This document shows positions 33,729 to 42,251 of a DNA stretch of 64,000 nt, piece after piece. Both the position numbers and the translations under genes were made by a program. The notes under the pieces were generated by a model, which saw nothing but the letters and a program-made list of their open reading frames with translations, was not told the origin of the DNA and made no database searches. How positions within the stretch are numbered: the first letter of the stretch is position 1; each line of letters starts with the position of its first letter. This DNA is from Acherontichlamydia pituitae. GTDB taxonomy: Bacteria; Chlamydiota; Chlamydiia; Chlamydiales; Rhabdochlamydiaceae. The stretch lies in assembly GCA_019634675.1 (NCBI GenBank), contig JAHCAX010000001.1, positions 434,001-498,000 on the forward strand. The letters run 5' to 3'.

Positions 33729-34649
33729 ATGGGAATCCAATTAATGGTGATCGCTTCCCTTTTTATTGCAGCATCGAACTATTGCATGCGCCGAAGCATC
33801 GATTCCGGCGGTTCGAGCAAAGCCTTTTTAATGATCCAATTATTTTTGGTCTTCTTGGTCGCTATTTTGCTCAATCCTGTCCGTACTGGAGAGTATGCTT
33901 GGAGCGGTTGCATGGCCTACTTTGGCCTGGCAGGAGGTATCGTTCTTGCCGTGATGATGATCTTTCTTGGAAAAGCGCTTGAAAAAGGTCCTCCTGGATT
34001 GACATTCGCTGCATTGAATGCATCGACTGTGATGCCTATGGTCTTGATGGTCATGCTCTTTGGGGCGCCGTTCGGGTATCTGTATACGTTGACAAACGGA
34101 CTTGGATCGCTTCTGGTCGTCATCGGACTGTTTTGGGCTGGATGGGAAGCAACCCGTTCCGAAAAGAAAATGCAATGGGCTTCATTTGTCATGGGCGCAT
34201 TTCTTCTCCATGTGATCTTTTTAGTTTTCATGCAATGGCGAGCCCTGTTCATCAATTTTCCAGGTGAAAATGGACTGTTTCTTTCCTTTGATGTCGATGA
34301 TGCGAAAAGCCAGTGGTTCATGCCGATGGTCTTTTGCGCTGCGGCATTCATCCAGATCGTCGTCTATTTGGCAACGCAAAAAAGGCTGCCGAACCGCTCG
34401 GAAACGATATATGGCGTTATCGGTGGAATTGCCAACGGGATCGGGACCTTTTTTATGATTTGGTCGACGGAGGTCTCATCGCCTCTTGAGCATGCGATGA
34501 TCTTCCCGATCTTTGCCGTCACGATCATCCTGTGCTGCAACCTGTGGGGGCAGTGGCTCTATAAGGAGAAGGTTAATTGGTTCGCCAATGGATGCTGCCT
34601 GCTCGGCATCTTAGTGGGCACCTTGGATTGGAAGGTTCTATTAAGCTAG
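33729..34649 (+). CDS. DMT-superfamily (EamA-like) permease
   Basis: A 306-residue protein with about ten membrane helices and short loops, arranged as two five-helix halves separated by a polar segment near residues 143-185. The pattern of helices, including GPPGLTFAALNASTVMPMVL at the end of the first half, resembles drug/metabolite transporter superfamily carriers. TAGAGGAAAA precedes ATG 33729. Upstream a TTGACA lies at 33670-33675 but no convincing -10 at normal spacing. The substrate is unknown. Convergent with the next gene. Confidence 0.7.
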   Translation: MGIQLMVIASLFIAASNYCMRRSIDSGGSSKAFLMIQLFLVFLVAILLNPVRTGEYAWSGCMAYFGLAGGIVLAVMMIFLGKALEKGPPGLTFAALNASTVMPMVLMVMLFGAPFGYLYTLTNGLGSLLVVIGLFWAGWEATRSEKKMQWASFVMGAFLLHVIFLVFMQWRALFINFPGENGLFLSFDVDDAKSQWFMPMVFCAAAFIQIVVYLATQKRLPNRSETIYGVIGGIANGIGTFFMIWSTEVSSPLEHAMIFPIFAVTIILCCNLWGQWLYKEKVNWFANGCCLLGILVGTLDWKVLLS

Positions 34650-34655
34650 TGTCTA

Positions 34656-34689
34656 AGAAACCTGAATTAACGACAGGCTCTAGGTTTCT
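34656..34689. terminator. Hairpin between convergent genes
   Basis: An 8-bp stem (AGAAACCT with AGGTTTCT) with an 18-base loop; it includes the stop codon of the minus-strand gene. No strong T-run, so it is a weak candidate. Confidence 0.35.
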
Positions 34690-35771
34690 ATGACGTAGGC
34701 GTCATAGTAAGAGAGCAACTCTTCCGCTTTGGAGTCATGCGTTTTCTTAAGCTGTTCATACAGCTTCAAGCCTTGAGCGTTGAGTCCTTGTTCAAAATAA
34801 AGGATCCCAAGGCGGAAAAGGATATCCCTGTCTTGCGGTGAGGCGCTTAAGATCGCCTCGTATTCTTTGATCTCTTCTTGAGGCAAGTTGAGATCGTGGA
34901 AGATAGAAGCGAGTTGGGCATGGACCCATGGTTCGTTAGGGGCGTAATAATCGAGGATCTTATATTCTTCAATGGCCCGCCAAGAGGTTTTTTCGAATTT
35001 CTTGAGCATCTCTGCGCTTTGGTACTCGGGCGAAATCCATAAATGTTCCGCTTGAGGGTTCGCAATCCGCGGATCTTGGTAGTGCTTTGCTAAAAGGCGA
35101 TAGCTGTTGGCAAGTCCCGAGTGGGTCTCAAGGTCTGTCGGTGCAATTTTAACAAGCTCAATGTGCTCTTTGATCATCATGAGGAGTAAAAATTCTTTCA
35201 TCTGGTGGAGGTCTTTCCAGTGGCACCAGACGCTGAATTTTTGCATGAGGGGCGCAAGGGTCTTAAACGTCGAAGGGAGAGAGTAGTAGGTGTACTCCTG
35301 CCGATGTAGCTGGCTGAGCAGATGGTAAAGAGCGGCGCCGAGAGAGAAATGAAATTCGGAAGATCCTTTTTCAAAAGGAAGAGCGGCTTGGCAGCTTTCT
35401 AAAAAAGTATGCCGGACAGCTAAGAGCTGTTCCGGTTTTTTTGCTTGGAAGTAGAACAGGAGGACAAAATAGGCAAAGCCGGTTAAAAAAATTCCCGCGA
35501 GAGAAAATGCCAGAATAGTCGACTTGGTCAGAAATGAAAAGAACAGCGCGAACGCCAAAAGCTCAAGGCAGGCAATTGTGAAAAAGGAGATGTGGAACAC
35601 GGAATATTGGCGCGTGATTTCCTTAAAGTCCTCGATGGAGGTCGTAGCGTGTTTTTCCATTTGTTCTTGGAAAAGAGCTGTGTTGAAGTGCAAGCGGGTC
35701 TGTTGCTGGCTTTTTTGAAAAGTTTGGGCGGTGGTCATGGCTTTATGGGGTTTAATTGGAGGCTGACCCAT
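34680..35771 (-). CDS. Membrane protein with C-terminal TPR-like repeats
   Basis: A 363-residue protein. The N-terminal 50 residues are polar (TTSIEDFKEITRQ), then two adjacent membrane helices at about 58-80 and 86-107, then a helical cytoplasmic or periplasmic domain (~120-360) with TPR-like segments such as EPWVHAQLASIFHDLNLPQEE and DRDILFRLGILYFEQGLNAQ. Start ambiguous: ATG 35771 gives the longest form, ATG 35738 is an alternative, and neither has an obvious ribosome site. No known function; probably a conserved chlamydial scaffold protein. Confidence 0.65.
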   Translation of the reverse strand: MGQPPIKPHKAMTTAQTFQKSQQQTRLHFNTALFQEQMEKHATTSIEDFKEITRQYSVFHISFFTIACLELLAFALFFSFLTKSTILAFSLAGIFLTGFAYFVLLFYFQAKKPEQLLAVRHTFLESCQAALPFEKGSSEFHFSLGAALYHLLSQLHRQEYTYYSLPSTFKTLAPLMQKFSVWCHWKDLHQMKEFLLLMMIKEHIELVKIAPTDLETHSGLANSYRLLAKHYQDPRIANPQAEHLWISPEYQSAEMLKKFEKTSWRAIEEYKILDYYAPNEPWVHAQLASIFHDLNLPQEEIKEYEAILSASPQDRDILFRLGILYFEQGLNAQGLKLYEQLKKTHDSKAEELLSYYDAYVIET

Positions 35772-35817
35772 GCATTGTTGCTGAATCAGCCAATTTTCTC
35801 AATGGCCTCAAAGATTA

Positions 35818-36264
35818 TTAACGATTTCCTGTTTGGATCATGTAATCGATAACACGTTGTGAAACGCCTGCATTTTTGAGATCGATGATTTCGTTCGTGG
35901 ACAAATAGTAAACGCTTTTTGTCGATTGGATCTGTCCGATGATCACGTTGTCGCTAAGTCCATTTTTAGACATTTCTTTGACATCATCGAGTGTAAGTTG
36001 CTGGCCATGATCGATCCTATCAACAGTATCTGGGGAATTTTGCTGCATGACTTCCCGGTCGTCGCTGTCTAATGAAGCGCCAATGATTGCACCTGTTGCT
36101 GCGCCGACAGCTCCGCCGATCAGAGCTCCCTGAGGCGTTGGGCTGATTAGAGCGCCCGCTCCAACGCCGGCAGCTCCGCCGACAAGAGCTCCAGTTCCAG
36201 CTTTGCTCTCGCATCCCACTAAGAATATCGTGCCAACAGCCAATGTCATAACGGTCGTCTTCAT
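35818..36264 (-). CDS. Glycine-zipper lipoprotein
   Basis: A 148-residue predicted lipoprotein. The signal peptide ends in a lipobox FLVGC (Cys18), so the mature protein would be acylated and membrane anchored. Residues ~22-65 form a glycine-zipper segment (GALVGGAAGVGAGALI...GALIGGAVGAATGAIIGA), typical of YMGG/OmpA-like glycine-zipper proteins that pack against or insert in the outer membrane. The C-terminal 80 residues are polar and contain LTLDDVKEMSKNGLSDNVII and ELIDLKNAGVSQ-like segments seen with such proteins. Function unknown. Confidence 0.82.
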   Translation of the reverse strand: MKTTVMTLAVGTIFLVGCESKAGTGALVGGAAGVGAGALISPTPQGALIGGAVGAATGAIIGASLDSDDREVMQQNSPDTVDRIDHGQQLTLDDVKEMSKNGLSDNVIIGQIQSTKSVYYLSTNEIIDLKNAGVSQRVIDYMIQTGNR

Positions 36265-36577
36265 AAAAGGTCCCCAAAATTAGTTGCCCATCTTTGGAAA
36301 TATCTTGTAACCTTTTTCCAAGCTGTAAGCAAGAAGTATTGTTTTTCATGAGCGTAAGGGGGATTTTTAAAAATTCAGAAAAGATACTTTTTGCAAATGG
36401 AGTTAGGAATGTCCATATAGAAGTTTAATAAAACAAGTGGTTTTTAAAATTTATGTGGTTATTATTAATTTTAATCCTTTTTAATATTCCTTGTTTGAAT
36501 TAAAATTTGATTAAAATAATTCAGGGAAGATCAGTAGCTGGAGACTATATCTGGCTCTAAAGTCAGGAGGGGATCTG
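36265..36577. other. AT-rich intergenic region
   Basis: No gene is seen. A candidate promoter for the NADAR gene is TTGTTT at 36491-36496 with TAAAAT at 36512-36517 (15-base spacer). The strong site CAGGAGGGG just before ATG 36578 suggests efficient translation. Confidence 0.4.
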
Positions 36578-37426
36578 ATGACTAGCGAGGTTAATTCATT
36601 AGCTGATGCAGTTCGGCCGTTTTCAGAGAGTGGCTATGAGGGTCTTTTTTCCACTGCTCGCAAAGGTGGATTTCTCGTTTATGAAGAAAGCTCCAGAAGA
36701 TGGAGCGTTCAAAAATTAGCGCCTCAGGACAAGGAAGCCTATTGTACGCGGGTCATTGCTGATTTGATTTCTACTCAAGATTATCGAGGCATTCCAAACC
36801 TGGACGCTTTTGTCCGCCGCCTGAACACTTACCAGTTTGCTGATGCTCAATGGAATGGCAGCTCTTCGAAGGCTGACCGCATATTTTTTAATTCTAAGTC
36901 CAAGACCGATGCTTTCCTTTCTAATTTTTATCCAACGCTGATCTTATTTAGAGATTATAATAACCCTGATGTGCTTCGTCTTTACCCCTCTTCTGAGAAC
37001 GCCTATCAAGCCCATAAAGTCGTTCGAATCCTAGAAAAGCAAAAGCAAGAACCGGAGCTGTATCCTGAAGTCTTAGATGGAGATTGGAGCGAGATTCTTG
37101 AACAGATAGCTACAGCAGCTCCGCTGGAATCGAAACAATTGGCCGCTAATTGCATCTACATCGAAAATTCCGATGAGCTTGCTGCAATGAAGTATCATCT
37201 CATGCATGAGATCGCTATCGAAAAATTCCGGTTTAATCCTGTTTTAAGACAATTCCTAGTTGATACCGGCAAAAAGGAACTGGTCGAAAATTCCAGCGAT
37301 CGATTTTGGGGAGCAAAAGAGCCAAACGATCCTAGTCTGCAGCAATCCTACAAGCTTCCGATCGATATGTCCTCGCGCAACGTGCTTGGAAGGATTTTAA
37401 TGGATGTTCGCGCGAACCTCATTTAA
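36578..37426 (+). CDS. NADAR (YbiA-like) domain protein
   Basis: A 282-residue protein whose C-terminal ~175 residues are a NADAR domain, the YbiA/RibX-type fold that removes ADP-ribose from guanine bases or cleaves N-glycosidic bonds in riboflavin intermediates. All hallmark segments are present: FLSNFYP (113-119), PSSENAYQAHK (137-147), MKYHLMHEIAIEKFRFNP, LVENSSDRFWG (235-245) and NVLGRILMDVR (268-278). The N-terminal 100 residues are an unrecognised extension. It converges on the PRTase-like gene across a palindrome. Standalone YbiA is about 160 residues, so this is an extended form. Confidence 0.88.
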   Translation: MTSEVNSLADAVRPFSESGYEGLFSTARKGGFLVYEESSRRWSVQKLAPQDKEAYCTRVIADLISTQDYRGIPNLDAFVRRLNTYQFADAQWNGSSSKADRIFFNSKSKTDAFLSNFYPTLILFRDYNNPDVLRLYPSSENAYQAHKVVRILEKQKQEPELYPEVLDGDWSEILEQIATAAPLESKQLAANCIYIENSDELAAMKYHLMHEIAIEKFRFNPVLRQFLVDTGKKELVENSSDRFWGAKEPNDPSLQQSYKLPIDMSSRNVLGRILMDVRANLI

Positions 37427-37430
37427 TGAA

Positions 37431-37524
37431 CCCATCTCTCCTGCTTATTCATAGAGTGGTTCGAAAATTAGAATTTGGCAAAGCCAAAATTAATTTTCGA
37501 CCCGCGATTTGTATAAAGAGAGGG
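37431..37524. repeat. 94-bp imperfect palindrome between the convergent NADAR and PRTase genes
   Basis: Outer arms CCCATCTCTC and AGAGAGGGG, inner arms GGTTCGAAAATTAGAATTTGGC and GCCAAAATTAATTTTCGACC, around a 3-base AAA centre. It begins 4 bases after the NADAR stop and ends 4 bases before the other gene's stop, so it may act as a two-way terminator. Confidence 0.7.
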
Positions 37525-37528
37525 GAAT

Positions 37529-38374
37529 TTAAGTATATGGCGGAGAAATGCGAGGCATCGTTTCCCTGGCAAATATGCTTAAAATAAATGATTGTTTATT
37601 GGGAATCTTATGGTCGAAGTAAACTCCTGCGATCCCTGAATCTTGTTCGATATTGTCAGGATTTAAAAGGGAAACTCCCCAAGTCTCCTCGGAGTAGGCA
37701 TCTAGAATCTGAAAATCATCTTGCGGCAACTGTTCTTTGATTGTGGGAATGGCCTGGTCACAATGCACGAAGATATTGACATCGCCTTCTGGTCGGATAT
37801 TTTGAAGCCGGTCGAGAGCAACCCGTGTAGCGAAGGGAACAATGACGCGGATATTGCATGTGACACCCTTTTCAAGTAACTTTGCCTTAATTGCATTAAC
37901 GTGATTTGTCATTTGGTTTCCGCTGAACGAAGCATCGTCAAACAGAACGATCTCCTTGGGACACTTCGCAGCAGGGGTTCGGTCTAAGTATGCGACGAAG
38001 TCGCTAGCGTGGTCATGTCCTAAAGAGAGGTAATTGGAGTTGAATTGATGATGAGCTTTTGCTACTTCTGCAACCCATTGGTTGCTTTTGTGCTCGGAAG
38101 TTAGGACAACGCATCTCTTGTCCAGTCCTTTTGGAAGAGAACTGATGCATCTTCCTAGCGCTTGTGAAAATTCGGGAAATGAAATTCTGCGGATGAGGCC
38201 GGAAACGGAAGAAACAACGCGCTCGGTCTCTCCATAGCAATTCCTTGCTGCCCAAGTTTCTAATCGTCCTGGATCAAAGTCCAACGTTTTTGATTTGTCG
38301 GGTACCGCCAGGTCTCTCGGCAGTTTAACGTCGTAAGTCGGTTGGGTTTTTATTAATAAAGCGCTGGCGGCCAT
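37529..38374 (-). CDS. Phosphoribosyltransferase-like protein
   Basis: A 281-residue protein with a PRTase-like core. The PRPP-binding loop is EIVLFDDASFSGNQMTNH (residues 141-158), with the two acidic residues Asp146-Asp147 and the small-residue turn SFSGNQ in place of the usual [ST]G[TGA]T. Strands before it (CVVLTSEHKSNQWVAEVAK) and after it (CNIRVIVPFATRVALDRL) fit the alternating fold. The hood residues that determine the base are not recognisable. Start ATG 38374 is the first in frame. The gene lies in AT-rich surroundings facing the NADAR gene. Related proteins occur in phage and conflict loci; its substrate is unknown. Confidence 0.7.
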   Translation of the reverse strand: MAASALLIKTQPTYDVKLPRDLAVPDKSKTLDFDPGRLETWAARNCYGETERVVSSVSGLIRRISFPEFSQALGRCISSLPKGLDKRCVVLTSEHKSNQWVAEVAKAHHQFNSNYLSLGHDHASDFVAYLDRTPAAKCPKEIVLFDDASFSGNQMTNHVNAIKAKLLEKGVTCNIRVIVPFATRVALDRLQNIRPEGDVNIFVHCDQAIPTIKEQLPQDDFQILDAYSEETWGVSLLNPDNIEQDSGIAGVYFDHKIPNKQSFILSIFARETMPRISPPYT

Positions 38375-38530
38375 AACACCTCTTTTATTATTTGTTTTTA
38401 TAGCTTTAATTATATCAAAATCGCGGTTATAATTAAAATTAATTTTATGTTAATTTAAATAGGTAATTAAAGGCGTGCTGATTGGAAAGATTAGGAGTGG
38501 TTACTTCTTAAATTGTTATGAATAAGATGT

Positions 38531-39769
38531 TTATGGCTTGTAGAGCTTGTTTCTGTATAATAAGGAGAAGGCGATAAGGCTGCAAATGCCTGTGAAGATG
38601 AAAAGAAACCTGTCTCCAAACCCGGCAATGATCCCCCCCAAGGAAGGGCCTGCCATGGCGGCAATCGAGCTCATCGATTGATTGATTCCGAGGATCGATC
38701 CTTGCATTTCCGATGAAGCCTTAATGGAAACAATCGCTATCCCATTGGTCCAGCACAGGGAGGCAACAATGGATGCCGGGTAAAAAAGGCAGAAGAAAAG
38801 GACAGAGTTTGAAGTGATGCTCAAAAAAAGCAAGCAAGCCGTTTGAAGGAATAAACAGACGAGGAGAGTTTTAGCTGGATAAACCCGTTTGGACAAATGA
38901 CGGTTGATCAACAAATTGGCAATCGTCCAGGTCAATCCGACCCCCATAAGGCTGAGCGTGATCTGATTGGATGAAAATTGGAAGAACTTGATCAGCGTTG
39001 TCGGAAAGAACTGCATCGAAGTGACCCATGAAAGCATAAAGAAGAAATTGATCAAATAGAGGATGCGCAAATAAGGAGAACGAAGGGCCAGGCTTAAATT
39101 TTGGACACCTCGAAAAGGGTTTAGGCCTAATGAAACGCGGGTCGGATGGGTCTCTTTAAAAAGAATGATCATCAAGGCAAAATTAATATAGGAGAGGGAA
39201 GCTGTTATCCAAAAAGGCAGGCTCGGATTAAAATGGGAGCTAAATTGAGGGTTGGATAAAATGCCTCCGAGCAGAATGGCGATGATAAAGCTCATTCCTC
39301 CGATTGCGGCAATAAGTCCGAAATTTTTTGTGCGCGCGTGCTGATCTGGGCTCATATCGGCAATCGATGCTAGGCAGATGGTTAAGTTGCCGGCAAAAAG
39401 ACCAGTCATGAACCGGCTTGCAAAAAGCAGCGGAAGGACGTTTTCTATAATGGAGATAGCCGTCAATGTGTATCCAAGAGCGGTCCCTAATATCGTAATG
39501 TAAAAAGCCTTCTTCCTTCCAAATTTGTCTGAAAATTGGCCGATCAGAGGAGCCCCGAAGAACTGTGCAAGAGGAAAGGACCCTATCAGCAGTCCAAGAA
39601 GGATAGTCCTTTCTACGAATGTAGCCGATGCTTCAAGGATTGGATGGCGGGGATTAAGCAAGAGAGGAGTGAATATCGGGTAGATGATCGCAAGGCCGAA
39701 GTTGTCAAGAAAGTACGTGATGAAGACTGGCAGCAAAGAGCGGCGGTGTGTGCGTGAAGCTTGCTCCAT
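38531..39769 (-). CDS. Major facilitator superfamily transporter (TetA-like)
   Basis: A 412-residue carrier with 12 predicted helices. The first-helix region (FLDNFGLAIIYPIFTPLLL) and motif A (IGQFSDKFGRKKAFYITILG) place it in the DHA1/TetA-like drug antiporter group. It resembles the MFS protein at 13.3 kb in layout and in these two segments but differs in most positions. The substrate cannot be deduced, and resistance should not be inferred from this alone. Confidence 0.88.
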   Translation of the reverse strand: MEQASRTHRRSLLPVFITYFLDNFGLAIIYPIFTPLLLNPRHPILEASATFVERTILLGLLIGSFPLAQFFGAPLIGQFSDKFGRKKAFYITILGTALGYTLTAISIIENVLPLLFASRFMTGLFAGNLTICLASIADMSPDQHARTKNFGLIAAIGGMSFIIAILLGGILSNPQFSSHFNPSLPFWITASLSYINFALMIILFKETHPTRVSLGLNPFRGVQNLSLALRSPYLRILYLINFFFMLSWVTSMQFFPTTLIKFFQFSSNQITLSLMGVGLTWTIANLLINRHLSKRVYPAKTLLVCLFLQTACLLFLSITSNSVLFFCLFYPASIVASLCWTNGIAIVSIKASSEMQGSILGINQSMSSIAAMAGPSLGGIIAGFGDRFLFIFTGICSLIAFSLLYRNKLYKP

Positions 39770-39917
39770 TTGCTTTGGATCTCCGAGTAATAGGCTAATC
39801 GTTTTTCAAGTTGTTTCGGTATATAGGCATCGGTAGTATATTTGCTTATATACCGTTGTTTGATCAAACGCACAAGCGATTTTGGTTTTTAGGATAACAG
39901 ATTCTAAAGGAACGATA

Positions 39918-41300
39918 ATGCTGTCATTTTCGGAAATGCACGCCTTGTGCAAAGAAGTAGGGCCAATTCTTTCAAGGGCTCGTCTGGCAAGGGTCCGCGA
40001 GCTTGGAGAAAAAAAATGGTCTTTCCAATTTGAACAAGAAGGAAAGCAAACTGCCCTTTTAATCTGTGCGCAAGTTCCTTTCAGCAGGTTTCATCTTTCA
40101 TCAGAACAAAGCATTGGAAAGCAAACGGCATTTACCCATGTCCTGGAAGAGAGGTTGTTGGGAAGCGTGTTTGAAAAAATCGAAATGCTCAATGATGATC
40201 GGGTGGTCGCGATCACCTTGGACAAGAATGGGGCGAAATTCCTATTTATCGCTGAACTATGCTTCAAGCATCCTAAAATTGTTCTTGCTTCAGCTTCTCT
40301 GCAGGTCCTTGAAAGCTGGGAGCAGATTCCAGACAAACAGTATCGACTTCCGAGCTCCGCCCAAAAACAGTCCCTGGAACCCGCTGCTGTCGATTCTTTA
40401 TCGATTGAAAAACGGTATCGCGAGCTGGAACAAAAAACGCGTTTCGAAGAAAAAAAGAGATGGGTTGCTGCTCAGCTGGAAAAAAGGAAAAAGAAAGCGG
40501 AGCAAAGGCTCAAGCTGCATCATGTCGAAAAAGATGAAGCAGAGAAGTGGCATGAGCAAGCCCATCTTGGAGAGCTCCTTCAAAGTCATTTTTATTTGCT
40601 TAAACGGGGAATGCACTCCATTATTGTCGAGGATTGGGAGCGGAGTGGAGAGAAAAGGGAAATCCCTTTAGATCCTTCTTTGGAGCCCCAGGAGATGGTG
40701 AAGCAATTTTTCAAGCAGTCCCGCAAGCTGAAAAAAAAGAGAGAGGTCATCGATATCCTGATTCAAAAAGTGCAAGCGGAGATCGATGGGTTGAACGTTT
40801 TTCTATCTCGTTTAAAAGAAGCTGCTGCGATAGAGATGCTTGATATCCTGGCCGAAGAAGCCCGCCTAATGGAACAGAAGCCGAAACCGCAGCAGAAAAA
40901 AGAAGAAAAGAGGCATCCGTTCCGCGAGTTTATTACGGAGGCAGGGCTTCATATTTTTGTAGGGCGCAGCGATGAAGATAACGACCGATTGAGCTTTACC
41001 TTTGCCCATGGAAATGATCGGTGGTTCCATGCGGAGAACACCCCCGGGTCCCATGTTGTCTTGAAAGTGCCAAAAGATGGAGTTGTCGATGAAGAATCGC
41101 TCCAAGATGCACTGCAGCTAGCGCTGCATTTCAGCAAGGCTAAAGAGCGCGGCGATGATGAAGTCCTGATGACCGAGTGCAAATTTTTATCAAAAAGAAA
41201 AGGAAGCAAGGCTGGCCAGGTCAATGTATCCAAGCATAAAGTAGTCCGTGTGCGCCTTGATCCAAAGCGCATCCAAAGGCTTCTTGGAAAAATATGCTGA
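39918..41300 (+). CDS. NFACT / RqcH-like ribosome quality-control protein
   Basis: A 460-residue protein of the NFACT family. The NFACT-N domain (residues 1-~160) holds the Asp-Arg pair (LNDDRVVAI, Asp94-Arg95) that corresponds to the DR residues RqcH uses to bind Ala-tRNA. A long coiled coil follows (~170-320), then the NFACT-R domain (~330-430) with AGLHIFVGRSDEDNDRLSF and DRWFHAENTPGSHVVLKVP. RqcH adds alanine tails to nascent chains on obstructed 50S subunits. The protein is shorter than the roughly 570-residue Bacillus RqcH, and the helix-hairpin-helix module is not obvious. ATG 39918 with AAAGGAA upstream is the start, not TTG/GTG options near 39882. Confidence 0.85.
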   Translation: MLSFSEMHALCKEVGPILSRARLARVRELGEKKWSFQFEQEGKQTALLICAQVPFSRFHLSSEQSIGKQTAFTHVLEERLLGSVFEKIEMLNDDRVVAITLDKNGAKFLFIAELCFKHPKIVLASASLQVLESWEQIPDKQYRLPSSAQKQSLEPAAVDSLSIEKRYRELEQKTRFEEKKRWVAAQLEKRKKKAEQRLKLHHVEKDEAEKWHEQAHLGELLQSHFYLLKRGMHSIIVEDWERSGEKREIPLDPSLEPQEMVKQFFKQSRKLKKKREVIDILIQKVQAEIDGLNVFLSRLKEAAAIEMLDILAEEARLMEQKPKPQQKKEEKRHPFREFITEAGLHIFVGRSDEDNDRLSFTFAHGNDRWFHAENTPGSHVVLKVPKDGVVDEESLQDALQLALHFSKAKERGDDEVLMTECKFLSKRKGSKAGQVNVSKHKVVRVRLDPKRIQRLLGKIC

Positions 41301-41357
41301 AACAACTTAAAAAATTGGGAATTTGACAAGGCCCAGTTTTTTGCTAAGGTTGTTTCA
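41298..41357. terminator. 60-bp stem-loop after the NFACT gene
   Basis: TGAAACAACTT pairs with AAGGTTGTTTCA, and inside it AAAAAATTGGG pairs with CCCAGTTTTTT. The stem starts at the NFACT stop codon and separates convergent genes. A short perfect palindrome, AAGGTCCACTGGACCTT, follows at 41374-41390. Confidence 0.6.
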
Positions 41358-41411
41358 CCTGTTTTTCTCTTCAAAGGTCCACTGGACCTTGCATCCGATT
41401 TTGTAATTAGC

Positions 41412-42131
41412 TCAGCTAGCTCTTTTAGGAAGGCTCGGCGTCTGTTCTTCCCGGAACCGGTAGCCGATGCCGCGCACTGTTTCAATATAGTCAAAATTAG
41501 GCCCGAGCTTTTTTCGCAGAGAAGCGATGTGCACATCGATATTTCTATCGACAATGAAAGAATCATCGTTATGGATATCGTCGAGAAGCTGGTTGCGCGT
41601 CAGGACTTTTCCACGATAAGTAAGAAGGCGGCGCAAGATGCCGAACTCTGAGAGGGTAAGGGTGATGATCTTTTCCCCTCTTCTTAATAAATAGCGGTCA
41701 ACTTCTAAGGTGAACTCGCCGAACGTGATCACCTTGGGCGTTTTCTCCGGCTCTTTGCTGCGGCGCAGGACAGCTTTGATGCGGGAAAACAGCACTTTTG
41801 GAGAAAATGGCTTTGCAATGTAATCATCGGCTCCCAGCTCTAGTCCTAAAACAACATCGAGCTCTTCCCCTTTGGCGGTAATGATGATCACTGGGATGCT
41901 GCGCAATTCAGGGTTGCTCTTCATTTTTCGACAGACATCGAACCCATTTTGACCAGGCAGCATGATGTCGAGGATGACCAAATCGGGCTTTTCCCGTTCA
42001 ATGGCACGGTAGCCATTAATTCCATCGACTTCAACATGGAGTTTGTAGCCAGAAACCTCAGCTTGGAGTTTGATCAGGGCGGCAATGTCTTCTTCGTCTT
42101 CAATAAGCAGGATTCTTTTTTTGTGGCTCAT
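41412..42131 (-). CDS. OmpR/PhoB-family response regulator
   Basis: A 239-residue two-component response regulator. The receiver domain has the acidic pair (IEDEED), phospho-acceptor Asp55 in LVILDIMLPG, and Lys in KPFSP. The winged-helix DNA-binding domain (~135-235) has LTLSEFGILRRLLTYRGKVL and DRNIDVHIASLRKKLG with GIGYRF at the end. Start at ATG 42131, preceded by AAGG; a TTG start at 42158 is less likely. No sensor kinase gene adjoins. I recall that chlamydial ChxR, a member of this family, has lost the phospho-acceptor; this protein has all catalytic residues, so it should be phosphorylatable. Confidence 0.88.
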   Translation of the reverse strand: MSHKKRILLIEDEEDIAALIKLQAEVSGYKLHVEVDGINGYRAIEREKPDLVILDIMLPGQNGFDVCRKMKSNPELRSIPVIIITAKGEELDVVLGLELGADDYIAKPFSPKVLFSRIKAVLRRSKEPEKTPKVITFGEFTLEVDRYLLRRGEKIITLTLSEFGILRRLLTYRGKVLTRNQLLDDIHNDDSFIVDRNIDVHIASLRKKLGPNFDYIETVRGIGYRFREEQTPSLPKRAS

Positions 42132-42251
42132 GGTCGTGCCTTGGTGGTATGTTCCCAACTTCCCTATTCAAACACGATTTTCAAATTATTTTCACTGAAA
42201 TTTTACAAAACTCGAAAGTAAGCTTGCATATGCAACGTTCTCTTATTACTA

